Made by a program: the position numbers and the translations under genes. A model generated the notes under the pieces. It had not been told where the DNA came from, did no database searches, and saw only the letters and a program-made list of their open reading frames with translations. Shown here piece by piece: positions 35,203-46,725 of a stretch of 64,000 nt of DNA (its first letter is position 1; each line of letters starts with the position of its first letter). The DNA lies in assembly GCF_032062135.1 (NCBI RefSeq), contig NC_092863.1, positions 18,578,872 to 18,642,871 of the forward strand. Direction: 5' to 3'. Source of the stretch: Pyxicephalus adspersus. Lineage: Eukaryota > Chordata > Amphibia > Anura > Pyxicephalidae.

Positions 35203-36053
35203 CAATAAGCATCCATCCAGGCATGGGTAGCTGGAGGATGAGGGAAGAAGGAAAAATGAGAATGTTGTGCGTTTGGTGTGCAGGGACCAGCAGTGGTATG
35301 TGACCACTGTCATGTTTGCTGATTTCTAGGGGTTGGTATTAGGAAGTGAGCTGGACCTTGATTACTGTCATGTGCTGCTGATAAGCAGGGCTGGACTCTG
35401 TTCTTGATGCATATGGTTCATTTTTACAGCAGGTTGCTTTCAATGCAGGTCACTAGTTACCATTTCAAAATTGTCTTGAACTGTGTAAATGTTTGAGCTG
35501 TATAAATGTTTGAGCTGTATGAGTAGCAGCATTTTTACAGGAAAATAGTACTTGGGCTCTCCATGTGATTTATCTTTTAGACACTTTTACAATGTCCCAA
35601 CAATGACCCATATAATAATCATAGCTGATCACGCATATTAGATAATATGTACATGTCATTGATACATTTCCATAGTTGGTGATAACTGCCTATCCCAGGT
35701 AATATCTGAATGCCACTCTTACAGGCAGCACATACTTCAGCTTGGCTATGGCCCTAAAAGTTGCTGCACAGTCTACATCTATAGCAGCCACCATTCTAAA
35801 GATCCTAAGCAATCTGAAACATCTAAGTTTTCTACACTGGTTCTGGTTCCATTTTCTTTAAAAGGTAAGCGCCTGTAATCACAGAGACATTTTTAGAAGG
35901 ACATGTGTATGGTTAGTGAGCGTCAAGTAAGCCTAGAGCAAAGACGTTGGCTCTGACATGGTATCTATTGATTTTTTTTTACTGCGCCCACTGTTCAACA
36001 TGTTCCACTCACAATGAATGTAAGGGTACATTTCTTTATGGAGCAAAGATACA
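35203..36053. other. Noncoding stretch, no feature seen
   Basis: A short direct repeat of TGTTTGAGCTGTAT (35489-35520) is the only structure noted. Confidence 0.5.
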
Positions 36054-36268
36054 GGCCCTGATTTTTTCTCCAAGGCTGGAGAGAATACACTTTCATCAGT
36101 GAAGCTGGGTNATCCAGCAAACCAGGAATGGATCTGGTCCAGGATTGCAAACATTTGCTAACAAATAGCAAATACCCTTTAGGAAATCCATTCCAGGTTT
36201 GCTAGATTACTCATCTTCACAGATGAAAGTATATTCTCTCGCCTTGGAGAACTTTAATAAAACAGGGC
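36054..36268. repeat. Foldback repeat, best copy
   Basis: The two halves are inverted copies. GGCCCTGATTTTTTCTCCAA, TGGAGAGAATACACTTTCAT and TCCAGCAAACCAGGAATGGA on the left face TCCATTCCAGGTTTGCTAGA, GATGAAAGTATATTCTCTC and AATAAAACAGGGC on the right. The loop is the TTTGCTAACAAATAGCAAA segment, itself a small palindrome. An N at 36111 lies in the left arm. Other copies: 10915, 15245, 16645, 40341 and 50357. Noncoding; class unknown. Confidence 0.8.
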
Positions 36269-36801
36269 GACATTGAGCAACGATGTAGGGGGTACATTTT
36301 CTCTGACCTCCAATATTTGGAGGCACTTTTTCACAGACTACAAGTATAGTTGAGCACCTTTCGTCTGATCACCTAAAAAAGGGCACTTTCTGACTTTTGG
36401 ATCCTTTGCTTTACATGACAAAACTTTGACCGAATAATTTTCAATGACGTATTCTATAATACATACCCTGCACTTGTGCAGCATGTACATGTGGAATACA
36501 CTATGTATTTCAAACTGCTACATCCTGCATGCATATCAGATAATAATATAAATAGACAAAACATCATATCAGTTAAGAAATATTCTAGTTCAACCTTAAT
36601 ATTATTTTCCATTAATAGTAACAGTAATGTATTCATGGCCTTGTGCAAAAGGAGATTATAGAAGAAAAGCAATAAAAAAAGTTTGCTTTCAATTCCTCAC
36701 GTAGCAGGATTAGTAACAAGAAAAAAGTACATAAACAAGCTCATGAACTTAACTCTGCTTGTGTGAATAAGAATATACCTCGGGGGAATTTGTTATCTTG
36801 T
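36269..36801. other. Noncoding stretch, no feature seen
   Basis: Nothing recognised. Confidence 0.5.
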
Positions 36802-36890
36802 ATCTGGGGTATGTGCTAGAGATCACAGCGTTTACATGTATGCAGTTAGTGTTACCTGTAATGCTGTGATCTCTAGCACATACCCCAGAT
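36802..36890. repeat. Perfect 28-bp inverted repeat with 33-nt loop
   Basis: 36802-36829 (ATCTGGGGTATGTGCTAGAG, then ATCACAGC) is the exact reverse complement of 36863-36890. Pairing continues imperfectly into the loop (GTTTACA against TGTAAT). The size and shape resemble a microRNA precursor, but perfect arms are more typical of a young palindrome. No other copy is in the window. Confidence 0.9.
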
Positions 36891-37213
36891 GTCAATGTAA
36901 AGTTTATACATTTAAAGGAAAATTATCAAGAATTGAAGAACATCTGCTTATTAAGGAGAATTGATTGACTTTAGTCAATGGTAATGGTGTTTAGGAGCAG
37001 AAAGGACAGTACTATTTGTTTAAAGGGAAGGGTACGAGGGATAGATGGGTGCCTGTCCCCATCCAGCCACCCTTTGCGGAAGAACAGACTATTATCTATA
37101 TATTTGTGAAAATGTAGGTTTTAGCTCAAGATACACCTAAATGATCCAAGGCTCCCACACCCCTAATAATCTGTCATGGTTATCTCATCCCAGCTTTCAC
37201 AATAGTTTTCTTA

Positions 37214-37372
37214 GGCTACGTACACACGTCCAATGGTCCTCGTCCAATAATTGGCTCTGGGCCAATATCGGATGAGAATCTGGCATGTGTACAGCAACGT
37301 CATCCATCGTCTGAACGACCATCCTGGACCTCACAGACGACGAACAATCCTAATGAAAGTGAAGTGAAGGGG
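37214..37372 (+). mobile_element. Subfamily I MITE, truncated
   Basis: TTA (37211-37213), then GGCTACGTACACACGTCCAA and the internal GATAATCGG-like hairpin region, AGAATCTGGCATGTGTACAG and CCATCCTGG. It stops after GAAGTGAAGGGG, so the right half is missing. Confidence 0.7.
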
Positions 37373-37487
37373 GGGATTTCTACAATAAAGGTGTAATAAA
37401 CATCCAAGTAGATCCTGCCATCTAGATGTGTTTTTTTTGGGTGTAATATGTTTTAAACAGCTGATTATAATTAAGAGGATGTCAAAA

Positions 37488-37555
37488 TATTATTAATATT
37501 AAAAAACAGTATTTATATGCGCCAACAATTTTACAAAGGTTGTACATTAAAGAGG
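37488..37555 (-). repeat. Decayed SINE-type tail
   Basis: TATTATTAATATT followed by AACAGTATTTATATGCGCCA and TTGTACATTAAAGAGG corresponds to the tail seen at 23190 and 46343. Confidence 0.55.
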
Positions 37556-37994
37556 ATGCACTAAAATGGCCAAAAAGATCAATTTTTTGCCTCAGCGGTT
37601 TAATGTGTTATTGTGTGATTGGTGCTGCATGTGTGTTATGACTGTGTTGCCCTAGTGGGTTGGTATGCCAATCAAGATGAAACTTACCCTAATAAAGAAA
37701 TGTGTAGCCTATAAGGTACTGAATTGAAAAGGTTTGTCAGAGGGTAAAGTCCAGGGAAGCATTAATAAAAAAAACATGGTGAAAACTAACTTACTAACTA
37801 AAACTAACTCTTAATGGGCCCATTATGGCAAATTTGTATATTGTAGATTTTAGTTACTTGTGTTACTTAAAAGGAACAATAGGATGCTTTAGAGTTATGG
37901 ACATGCAACCCACTTTGTATTTTGGACGTGGGCATCTTGTATTCAGAAACGTGGGCGATTGCATTTTTCCAGATCAAATAGAGAACCAGTGTTT
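37556..37994. other. Noncoding stretch, no feature seen
   Basis: Nothing recognised. Confidence 0.5.
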
Positions 37995-37997
37995 AAA

Positions 37998-38049
<52 letters not shown>
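37995..38049 (+). repeat. Poly(A) followed by (AT)n
   Basis: About 20 A then about 17 AT units. It may mark the 3' end of an old retroposed copy, but no body is recognised upstream. Confidence 0.85.
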
Positions 38050-38052
<3 letters not shown>

Positions 38053-40340
38053 GTCCATTTGTTTGTAAGAATATCTTTTAGTTCATCACACAACACATGA
38101 GTGTACGTTCGTTAGCATATATTATATTTGAATGCTTGTGATGTCTCTGAATAATAAAAGGAGGTATTTATACCATACCAGCAGTGTCCCTCTTTAGCCA
38201 TTTGGAATGTTGAGGGTATTATGTGTCTTAATTGACTTGACTTGATGATTAAGCTGTACAAGAGTAAGAACACACAGCAGGTACAGTGAAATTGCTAACT
38301 GCTAATTAAACCATTTTACTGCCAGCTGTAAATATGCCTTGTTTTTTCCTTAAGTATACCTTTGGTAGTACATTTTTTAATATATACCAACTGTAATAGT
38401 GAAATCACATAAATCCAGCTCCATTTTTAAACACAGATTTAGATATTTAAAGGGGCATACTGATTTTCAGAAACTATTCAGATAAAGGAATTAAACTAAA
38501 TCTAAAATCAGAAAGCTAAATCTGTAATTTGCTTGAAATACTGTTAAATGAAATTATTACATATTATATTTTTTTAGGTATTATTTAGGAAAGATTTCTT
38601 TTTATGTATAATACGTTCTTCACATGTAGGCAGCCATAACACAAACAGTTTTATCAGAAAGGATTACAGTATACTTCGACTCTGTTATATATTCCTGTAT
38701 GTATACATATTCCTGTCCTGGTGACAACTTGGTCTTTCATAGATACAATATAGCACAAAGAGTGAGAGTTGTCACCCTTGGACACGAAGCATGTAAATAT
38801 AACAAAAGAGGAAAAGCCTGGACAAAAAACAATAATACACCAACTACATCGAAGGACTGTATATATATATAGTGTATATTATACTTTTTCTTGAGTATTG
38901 ACTTTATCTAAAAATCTTTATGTAGCGGTAAAACTAAATTATGAAATAGGAAGCATATGCAGGAAATCTGAGGACACATACAGAATGCTGAATTTTTAAA
39001 TACAGAATTTTCCTATGCTTTCCTGATCTATAAAATCATTCGCTGATAGAAGCAAAAATAACTGAATCCAGAGAATCAGCATAACATACAAGCCTTTAGC
39101 ATTTGAACAGAAGATCCGCAGGGGCGGATCCATTACATGCCAAGCTAAATTAAAGAACTAAATATTTAATTAAAAATTACTTATTTCAGTTACAAATATT
39201 GACCAAATATACCCCAATCTCCCATGTCCCCTTCACAGCTATCATCACTCCTGGAGATATTAACAGGCTTGCAAAACACTTTCAGGGTCACTAGCCAGTA
39301 GTACCATTCTTATAGCCACCAGAACAACATCTCCCAAGAGCCCTTCCACTACAGGCAGAGTGTAGGTAGGCAACAGCAGAATTATACTGGAAAAAAACAT
39401 TAATTTATGCAGATATAGTGGGACACTGAGGGTGTTGAATAGGTGTGGAGTTTAGTAATTTAAAAAGAGGAGCTTTAGTGCAGCAAAAACAGGACATAAG
39501 GACACTTTGGATTTCTGGCTGATTAATTGGTTATTTATTTCATTTATTTTTTGTTGGAAAGATTTAGTTTCCAATGTGTCCTATTGACCATTGTGGCTGG
39601 CACTTATAAGGAGGGAAAATCCAAATATCTGGCAGAAAGACAGAACAACATAATTCCTATTGTGTTTATTAGCCTGGAAGTGAAGGTAATTTTCTGCAAA
39701 AGGACTGGGAACGTGATTAAAAAACACTGACAGAGTTTTATCCATTCCCTATCCGAAACTGAAAAATAAAGTTTTTTCTTTGCTAAAGGTAAATTTAGAT
39801 AGGAATTTAATATTTTTCATTCTTGATCTTTCAAGGGCAAAGATTGTATTGACTTCAGTAAAATGATCGACTCAAATTGCTTTGTGAAAAACTATAGTAA
39901 ACCACAATCAGTTGTGGCGTGTAATATGAACATAAGCAGTGTCCCAATGTACACAACATTATTCACCCCAAATAATTTCAATGAATATTCAAAGGGAACT
40001 AAAAGGTCAAACAAGGTCATTGCCAAAGATAGTCAGGTACTAATATTTAAAAATTCGGGTAGTGTATCACTGCACTTCTCGTAGGGTGCTGGTGGGGGTT
40101 CCCGGATAATGGGTCAGGCTCTATCACTTCTCGTTGGGAGAAGAAAGAGAGGGACGCAGGAGATAGTAATCTTACAATCGAGAAGGGTAAAAAAATCTCT
40201 TTGGCTTAACCCCCTCTTCAAAGTCATCCCGAGGTAATTATTTATTCCCCTCAAACCACACTTATGAGCAACACGCGGTAGATGAGGTCATGAGGTAGAC
40301 AAACATCCTCCACTTAGGACTTGCTGTCTCACCACACTAT
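38050..40340. other. Noncoding stretch, no feature seen
   Basis: AT-rich, with small TA runs (38860-38872). Open frames at 39527 and 39863 lack any supporting signal. Confidence 0.5.
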
Positions 40341-40538
40341 GGGCCTTTATTAGTGTAAGATAAAGTAACATGGGTGAACCTGGGTGATCCAGCAAACCTG
40401 GAACAGATTTCCTCAAACTCATATGTGTTAGCAAATAGTTTCAACCCTGGAGAAGATCTATTCCAACTTCACTGGATCACCCAGGTTCTCCTATGATAAT
40501 CTATATTCTCCCGTCTTGGAGAGCTTTAACAAATCAGA
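40341..40538. repeat. Foldback repeat
   Basis: The left GGGTGATCCAGCAAACCTGG and the right CACTGGATCACCCAGGTTC are inverted, ending GTCTTGGAGAGCTTTAAC and AAATCAGAC. Same family as 36054-36268. Confidence 0.75.
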
Positions 40539-41787
40539 CTCTATCTGTTCAATTTCCTAACAACCAGGGGGAAAAAAATTATTTACTAAGCTTGAAAAAT
40601 CAAGCTGCAGAAAGCTGAAATGTTTGTCACAGCTCTGGCTGCCTGATTACAATTATTATGGAACATAAATCTCTAAATTTAAATTAGAAACACTTCCACC
40701 TGGCAGAAGGTCCCTTCACTAGTTCTAAGAATTTAGTTTAAAAAAATTTAATTCGGGACGTTCCGGTAAAATGTGTTACTTTTTTAACTGAACCACGGAT
40801 CAAAGTCTTCGGTATATTAGGTTAACATACATTGTTATATTGTTGTTGGCAATATAAAATATTAGGACAGCTCATTCACACTACAACACATATAAAAAGA
40901 GCTTTGATATAGCATAAGCTTTATATTATAGTTTGTACTGTGCTGTATTTTTTGTTTTTATACATTTGTTTTAGTCTTTAGTGAAAGATAAAGAAACATT
41001 TTTATCACGCTGATGTGTGTTGCGCATTTCATAAATACAGCATGTCTACATTCTTCCTCAATGTACATTCACACAAGGCTTTGGTGTGAGTAGGACACAT
41101 AGACATCAATTGTTCTGCAATGTTTTTAAGTTGTTAGCAGCTCTTAACTTTGAATCTTCTTTGGCCATCTGTACCTGTGTAGATCAGGTCATCTGACCCA
41201 ACAAAAATCTTTACCAGGTTTGTCCCTACATATGAAGGCACATTAAAAAGATATTCACCAATCCTGATACACTTTAACTACAACAAGACTGTAAATATGA
41301 AAATGAGCAGATGCAGGCAAACTTTAATGAACATGTAAGTAACATGGTTACTCCATGTCCAAAGTGTGAATTTGGTCAACTACCATACATATAAATGGGC
41401 AAAACCTAATAATGCATTTATTTCGCTCTCAACAGAATTTATGTTCTGTGTGATAATAAACAGCTGAATGATAACCGCATGTACTTATGTATGGGAGTTT
41501 TGGCTATTTATAAAACTAGAAAAATTATTCTCTTTAAAGCGCATATGGAAAATCAGCATTTTTTTTAATTAGCCTTATATTTGTATTATCTGTGGCCCTC
41601 CAAAAACACCCAAATCTCTTTAATACCAGACCACATATGTGAGCATTGGAGCAGCCCCACACCTAACTGCCTACTATCATAGGGCTGTCTTATTTACATA
41701 ATGACAATATGGCTGCCATGTGCTACGAAGGTGCAGAGAGTCTTAGAAAGTTGCAGGTCACAGCTGTGTATACGTTTGATTGCTTAC
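40539..41787. other. Noncoding stretch, no feature seen
   Basis: Nothing recognised; intronic if the candidate gene is real. Confidence 0.5.
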
Positions 41788-41853
41788 CTTATTCTCAATG
41801 AGCAGCTCACAAACTCTCTTCTCGTTCTGGACTTTTTTATTTCTATTTCTTCC
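41788..41853 (-). CDS. Candidate internal exon (second of a tentative minus-strand gene)
   Basis: Minus strand: a T-rich acceptor (TTATTGTGTTGTTTTCAG), 66 nt, then AAG followed by a strong GTAAGC donor. In phase 0 it gives 22 residues, GRNRNKKVQNEKRVCELLIE then NK. It is basic at the start and helix-like at the end. Exactly 22 codons means it neither shifts nor interrupts the frame between 44564-44647 and 31036-31105. No family recognised. Chance pseudo-exon remains possible. Confidence 0.3.
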
Positions 41854-43026
41854 CTGAAAACAACACAATAACTGTTCCAGGACATTTCTCCAACAAAACC
41901 TTCTGTTTCTTTGCCACCCAGCAGGGTGAGAAGTCCTCCTCTCCTCGCCCAAAAACATGGGGTACTCTGCACCACTCCACCACCACTCTGTCAGCCAAGT
42001 AAATTAAAAAAAGATTAAGCTTCTGAATATTTGCTTGCCATGGCTTTGTCAACTCGTGACTACAGGAGGAATAAGTTGCTGTGTCATTAAGTCCAGATAC
42101 TGTATCCAAGCATCAATCAGATATGAAGGGCCCCCAGTTGCTGTACCCAGCAATCTTGACAGCTTCCTATCTCCCCCTTGTTCTGCTTGCATACGTCTGG
42201 GACTTTGCAGTGACGAGGAGTCTCAGTTGTTGACACAAATCACACACATAGTGATAGCAGACAGAGTCCAGGCAGTCCAAAATATTCTGCTCTCCACGTG
42301 GACACTCTGTCGTCCTTTGCAATATTTTGGCCCTAACGTCTGCTGCTGAGATCAGCTTAGATTGCAAGCTCTTGTTCGCCTGGTTTTCCCCGCCTCGTTT
42401 TCAGTTAATTAACTAGTTCACTGCTAGGTAGGCCTGCAAAGCGTTGTACTGCCTTTAACTGTTAGCAAGTGGTTACAGTACAAAGTGCTGTGTAAGAACT
42501 AATCTTGCCAGCATTTCAGGCTATTATCTTCAGACTTTACAGATCTGGGTCTTATCTAGTGATTTTGTTAAAGCTTAGCTAAAGAACGAACGGTTACGTG
42601 AAAATTGCAACAGTGCCAAGTTTTCTGGTAGTGTTCACTGACTGTATTTAGTTTTCAGTTGTTCTTTAAGTTATTTAGTTTAAACTTTTTTACATTTAGG
42701 TTGTTTCTTTTGTTACTCTAAATGAAAAATGTGTGTCAGCCTTACAAATGCCCAAAGTGAGCTTTTAAACGGCCCCATTTTGTACCTGTAAACTTGTGCG
42801 TTAACTTGATCCGCATTTCTTTACAAACTCACATTTGCAGTTGTTCAACTTATCTGAACAAGCAAACATAAGGTATTCATTAAAACTGGGATATACTTAA
42901 ACTAATGAAACAGAACATTCCCATAAATGCAATGATAAGAAATTCATATTTGTCATGTGGATACAATAAAGCCGACCCTACGTTAACACCACTTCAAATC
43001 TAATAAATCCACATTCATGTCACTAG
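41854..43026. other. Noncoding stretch
   Basis: Around 42355-42500 a faint TTGCAAGCTCTTG..CAAAGCGTTGTA resemblance to the SINE end region is seen, too weak to delimit. Otherwise nothing. Confidence 0.4.
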
Positions 43027-43300
43027 CGCTTTGAAACCTTTTTACGCCAGTGAAACCCTTGAGTCGGAGTAATGGACTGGTAAGATTGTTTCCTGAGATT
43101 CAGGGGGAAGAATGCCCCATTACGAAAATGTGAAAATGCCCCTAGATCTACTAAAACAATCATTGGTGGCTCAGCCAAATTATGTTGAACCCAAAACTAT
43201 ACAGACAACATCAGATGGGAGGTCAATTGGTCCAACTCAAGGAACTCCGAACAACCACTGGAGAAACCCTAGGGTTCTATGGAACCCACATTGAGAATGG
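43027..43300 (-). mobile_element. Nonautonomous hAT-like element, TTCTCAACC family
   Basis: Flanked by CACTAG at 43021-43026 and 43301-43306. The minus strand begins CCATTCTCAATGTGGGTTCC and continues AGGGTTTCTCCAGTGGTTG and GAGTTCCTTGAGTTGG. The other end is CGCTTTGAAACC on the plus strand. It is the longest copy of this family here. Confidence 0.65.
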
Positions 43301-43306
43301 CACTAG

Positions 43307-44153
43307 AATGACTTTTTACTATTTAAACTAAAATCAATAATGTTTCTGTTAGACAATAAAAAAGACGGCATCTAATACATGTTGTATTAGTATCAATGAC
43401 CGATTATAATAGTACTGCTTTCACTCTGGTTGTCACCTTTCCTATGGAGAAAATTCCCGCAGGCTTCAGTGCAAGGCTGCATGTCAATGAACAATCATCC
43501 ATTGGAGGGATCATTTTCTGGTCAACATTCAGTCAATAGATGCCTATAGCTTTAATTACTCTGTGATTTCTAATAGAACCACCAGAACCTCTACTCTGCC
43601 TATCTGGTGTAACAAGAGATCAGACAGACAACAAAAGGGCAAAACTAATTGTAATTGTGTCTAACTGCCAAGGAAAGTGATACACGTTGTTTGCACAGCT
43701 GCCTGTGAATTGTGATATAGAATTAATAGAATATTTGTTAAATTGCACACTTGCATGTGTACGTGTGAGCAATAACTAAGCTGTCTCCAGGTGTCACAGG
43801 AGAACATAGGTATCTGATACTCTCCCTGCCAGTGAAAGGACTTTGTGGAACAGATAAGAACAATTGTAAATCTGTCAAAGGGTGTAAATTATCCCTGCAG
43901 TGGTGATAAACACAGTAAATCTAACTGAATGCAGAAACCTAAGTGCTGATGTCATCCAAGAATGGTATTACCTGTTCTGCCTGGTAGAATAGCTGTCAGC
44001 GACTGTATATAACAATGGAGCTGATTTAAAAAACCTGAAACAAAGATAATATGAACTTTTTCCAGTGTTAACCAATCCGATATCATGTTGCATTCTCCTA
44101 TTGTAAACTAGAACATTAAAAGCTATAATCTGATTAGTGGGTATGGGTACAAA
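43307..44153. other. Noncoding stretch, no feature seen
   Basis: Nothing recognised. Confidence 0.5.
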
Positions 44154-44173
44154 GATCGCCATCTAGTGGCCAT
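44154..44173 (-). promoter_or_regulatory. CTCF-like motif, reverse
   Basis: The minus strand reads ATGGCCACTAGATGGCGATC, a close match to the vertebrate CTCF core including the flanking GGCGMT part. Best of the three in the window. Its orientation is convergent with 21988-22006. Confidence 0.4.
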
Positions 44174-44254
44174 TAGTTGGTAACATTTACCATCCTTGCC
44201 AAATGACTGCTGCAAGATAATTTACGGAATAAGACAACTAAAGCTAAGGTAGCT

Positions 44255-44325
44255 ATGAATGTACAGCACTGGATAAAATGTTGATGCTTTATAAATAAAG
44301 GGTATTACTAATAACATTATTAATA
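44255..44325 (+). repeat. SINE tail fragment
   Basis: GTACAGCACTGGATAAAATG, then GATGCTTTATAAATAAAGG and a TAATAA-rich end. This is the 3' end of the tRNA-derived SINE. Confidence 0.55.
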
Positions 44326-44563
44326 ATCACCAATGAAGTGTATTGCAAGTGAACAATTGCATGCATTTTACATATTACCAGCTATTGTATTTGAATTGGT
44401 CTTACTAATAAACACTTCTAAAATTACCTGCACAGCGGCACCTAGACTGAGAGAAGAAGAAAGAAAAAAGATCTTCAGGTAAACACTGGAGTTGGATTAA
44501 CATAACCTGTAAAGCCTAAAGCAGAATTTTGCACAGCACATTTTCAATTTATAGCAGACGTAC

Positions 44564-44647
44564 CTGCCAAAAAAGACTCCTCCATTGCTGCACTGTCCAT
44601 GATCCCAATTCTGACAGTCTTCTTCCTGTTCTCAAGTTTTCTGACAT
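44564..44647 (-). CDS. Candidate first coding exon of a tentative minus-strand gene
   Basis: The minus strand has an ATG at 44647 with A at -3 (GAAG before ATG), 28 open codons beginning MSENLRTGRRLSELG, and then CAG with a GTACGT donor. It ends in phase 0, so it can join 41788-41853 and then 31036-31105 without a stop. An upstream ATG at 44681 opens another frame that would leave one base over and meet a stop in the next interval. An in-frame stop lies just before the chosen frame. A TATA-like box is 84 bp upstream. I recognise no family. Confidence 0.25.
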
Positions 44648-44730
44648 CTTCACTGGCAGGGTTGGGATGCTGTAACTTCATTCTAGTACATTATCGTGCC
44701 AAGACTGTACACTGAGCTCTGCATGCAAGG

Positions 44731-44736
44731 TTTATA
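44731..44736 (-). promoter_or_regulatory. TATA-like box
   Basis: The minus strand reads ACTATAAACC about 85-90 bp before the candidate ATG, leaving room for a start site near 44705. TATA-like strings are frequent in AT-rich DNA, so this only modestly supports the exon call. Confidence 0.25.
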
Positions 44737-44840
44737 GTAAGTATTAAAAGCAAGGAAATCAAAGCAAAGAGACAAAGAGATGGGCTTTTTCTATATGTAT
44801 TGATTTTATACATATAAACATTACAAATGATAGGTAATAA

Positions 44841-45215
44841 CCTCCCTAGCGGTCTAATTCTGTCCAAATTTATTTTTTATTGTAGACTATATTTCTTAGG
44901 CATTCCTTACCGATATTTATTAAATTTAACAAATGCATAAATTACCTTTAAATAACAAAACATCATAAATCTGTAAAAAAAATATTTATGCCCGCACCGA
45001 CGCATGCATCATCGCTGCATATGCTGCATACGCTGGCTGGAGAACGGAAGAGAAGGCCATGTCCCCATGACCTGCGGGGACCAGCAGGACGCCAGGGGAC
45101 ACCAACGGAGCAAGGTAAGTGGGGTTTTTTTTTAGTTAAAAGCTACCCACCGTGTGACTCGGGAATAGCGTGTAAAATCCACTCCGAGTCACACATGGGA
45201 ATACCGCTAGGGACG
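44841..45215. mobile_element. piggyBac-like MITE
   Basis: The left CCTCCCTAGCGGTCTAATT and the right AATACCGCTAGGGACG are inverted termini. TTAA follows the right end (45216-45219), and ATAA, a one-base change from TTAA, precedes the left. TTAA target duplication and CC-starting ends are piggyBac features. It contains a subterminal hairpin, GTGTGACTCGGG / CCGAGTCACAC. Noncoding, 375 bp. Confidence 0.75.
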
Positions 45216-45339
45216 TTAAAGGGTAAATAATCACCAAAAGTTCCAACCCCATGGATATTGGGGTGCCGACTGAAAACTATACATCAAATCCTATTGTAAC
45301 AGCAACTCAGAGAAAAGGAGCTAAGTTTCCCTCCGTTGT

Positions 45340-45372
45340 CTGCCATGTTTCGCTTATTGGCTTCCTCAGGGG
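45340..45372 (-). repeat. Structured CTGANGA..GAAAC motif, copy 2
   Basis: The minus strand reads CCCCTGAGGAAGCCAATAAG, then CGAAACATGG. The small GC/GC stem between CTGAGGA and GAAA is retained, but CGCGT has become CATGG. A decayed copy. Confidence 0.45.
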
Positions 45373-45984
45373 TATTTATGTAGAGAACACTTAGCTGATA
45401 CTCTAAACATAAGCAAAACGGTGAAGAAATTGTAAGGAAAAGAGTTTTTGTTTATTTAAAAAGATAACATGAGAGTGGGCATGTTGGAGTGTTTATAGGA
45501 GATGTGGGATATTATTATGTGCCTCTTTGGCACATGGATGTAAATAATAAAAAAAAGGAGGAATAAATCTTAAAAAGACTTACTTGGAGATGATGAGTAT
45601 ATAATCTTCTTCCCCACTTCCCATACTTCCACCTACTGCCGACTAATGGGTAACCTGGCGTCCCGTATGCCGCACCCCTATGGCCAATGCAGTGATCGGA
45701 GTTTACTTATTAGGCTCACTCACAGGCTTTATGTCCCAAAAAAGAAAGTACCTATGGAAATAAGCCCTTTTCTTATATGCAATGTTTAAAGGTTACAAAC
45801 AATAAGAAAAAACAAGATTTATAAATCCTAATAACACGTTGACTATGCTATCCAATGTTGGGCTGTTAGATCCAAAAACAGCAAATTACATAGGAATAAA
45901 AAGCACAATTGTGTAGAATAAATTTAAACCATGCAATAATAAACTATATAAACCACTCAACACTTATTTGTACGCAAACTTCTG
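45373..45984. other. Noncoding stretch, no feature seen
   Basis: Nothing recognised. Confidence 0.5.
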
Positions 45985-46725
45985 CAAATCTTAGCCCTCG
46001 AGAGCCCTTATGTTCTTTGTGCCTGCTTTCATACCTTTCAGCAAACAGAGACAGCAGCCAAACCATCCTTTTGCACTGTTCTACTACAAATATGTCTCCA
46101 TGTCATACACTGTGCACTCCAGCTCCTACTGCCGGCTGTTATACCTGTCAGCACATACTAGCCACTGTCATATCCTCCAGCTCAAACATACTCACCACAT
46201 TTTTATTTCTGTATATGGCTTTCCAAGTTATACACTTTGCATCCATCTCCCACCCACTGTCAAACTTTATAGCACAAAGTGTCTGCTGCCAAATCCTGCA
46301 CAGTACATACTCCTTCTGCCATGCTTTCCACTGTCCTCTGTTGTATATATTATTATTATTATTATTATTATTAATAATAATATTATTAATAATAAACAGG
46401 ATTTATATATCACCAACATATTACGCAGCGCTGTACATTAAATAGGGGTTGCAAATGACAGACAGATACAGACAGTGACACAGGACCATGCCCCATATGT
46501 CCCTGTTTCATACACTTCACATTCCTCTCCAGCATTTAAGTAATACTTTCTATACTCCACTCCAGTATATACTACCTGCTGATCTGATCTCTAATATTTG
46601 CTCCTCTGATCACCATCTTACCCTTTGAATTCATGCTGCCATACCTTTCACACTCCCCAGCTGCACAGTTACTCACTCCAGCACATGCTGCCTGCTGTCA
46701 TACTCTCCAGCATATACATAGTCTT
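45985..46725 (+). repeat. Decayed pyrimidine-rich minisatellite
   Basis: Many imperfect units of about 33-36 bp share CTGCTGTCATAC..TCCAGCACATACT (for instance near 46128, 46162, 46280, 46545 and 46680). The plus strand is strongly C/T-biased over 700 bp, which also creates the long open frames here. A SINE-type tail interrupts it at 46343-46500. Related blocks are at 48470-48600 and 49110-49260. Confidence 0.6.
46343..46500 (-). repeat. SINE-type 3' tail with (TTA)n inside the minisatellite
   Basis: (ATT)n, AATAATAAACAGGATTTATA, ACATATTACGCAGCGCTGTA, CATTAAATAGGGGTTGCAAA. Same order as 23190-23289 but extending further into the body. It was inserted into the pyrimidine-rich array. Confidence 0.75.

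Noticed and set aside
34746..35303. Open frames crossing the N run
   Set aside because: They consist almost wholly of gap characters; the same applies to frames across 60767-61519.
44431..44449. 19-nt minus-strand microexon after a very strong pyrimidine tract
   Set aside because: Including it between 44564 and 41853 breaks the frame for every ATG-initiated reading.
45909..46445. 178-codon and 143-codon overlapping frames
   Set aside because: They result from the C/T-rich minisatellite and low stop density; no protein features.
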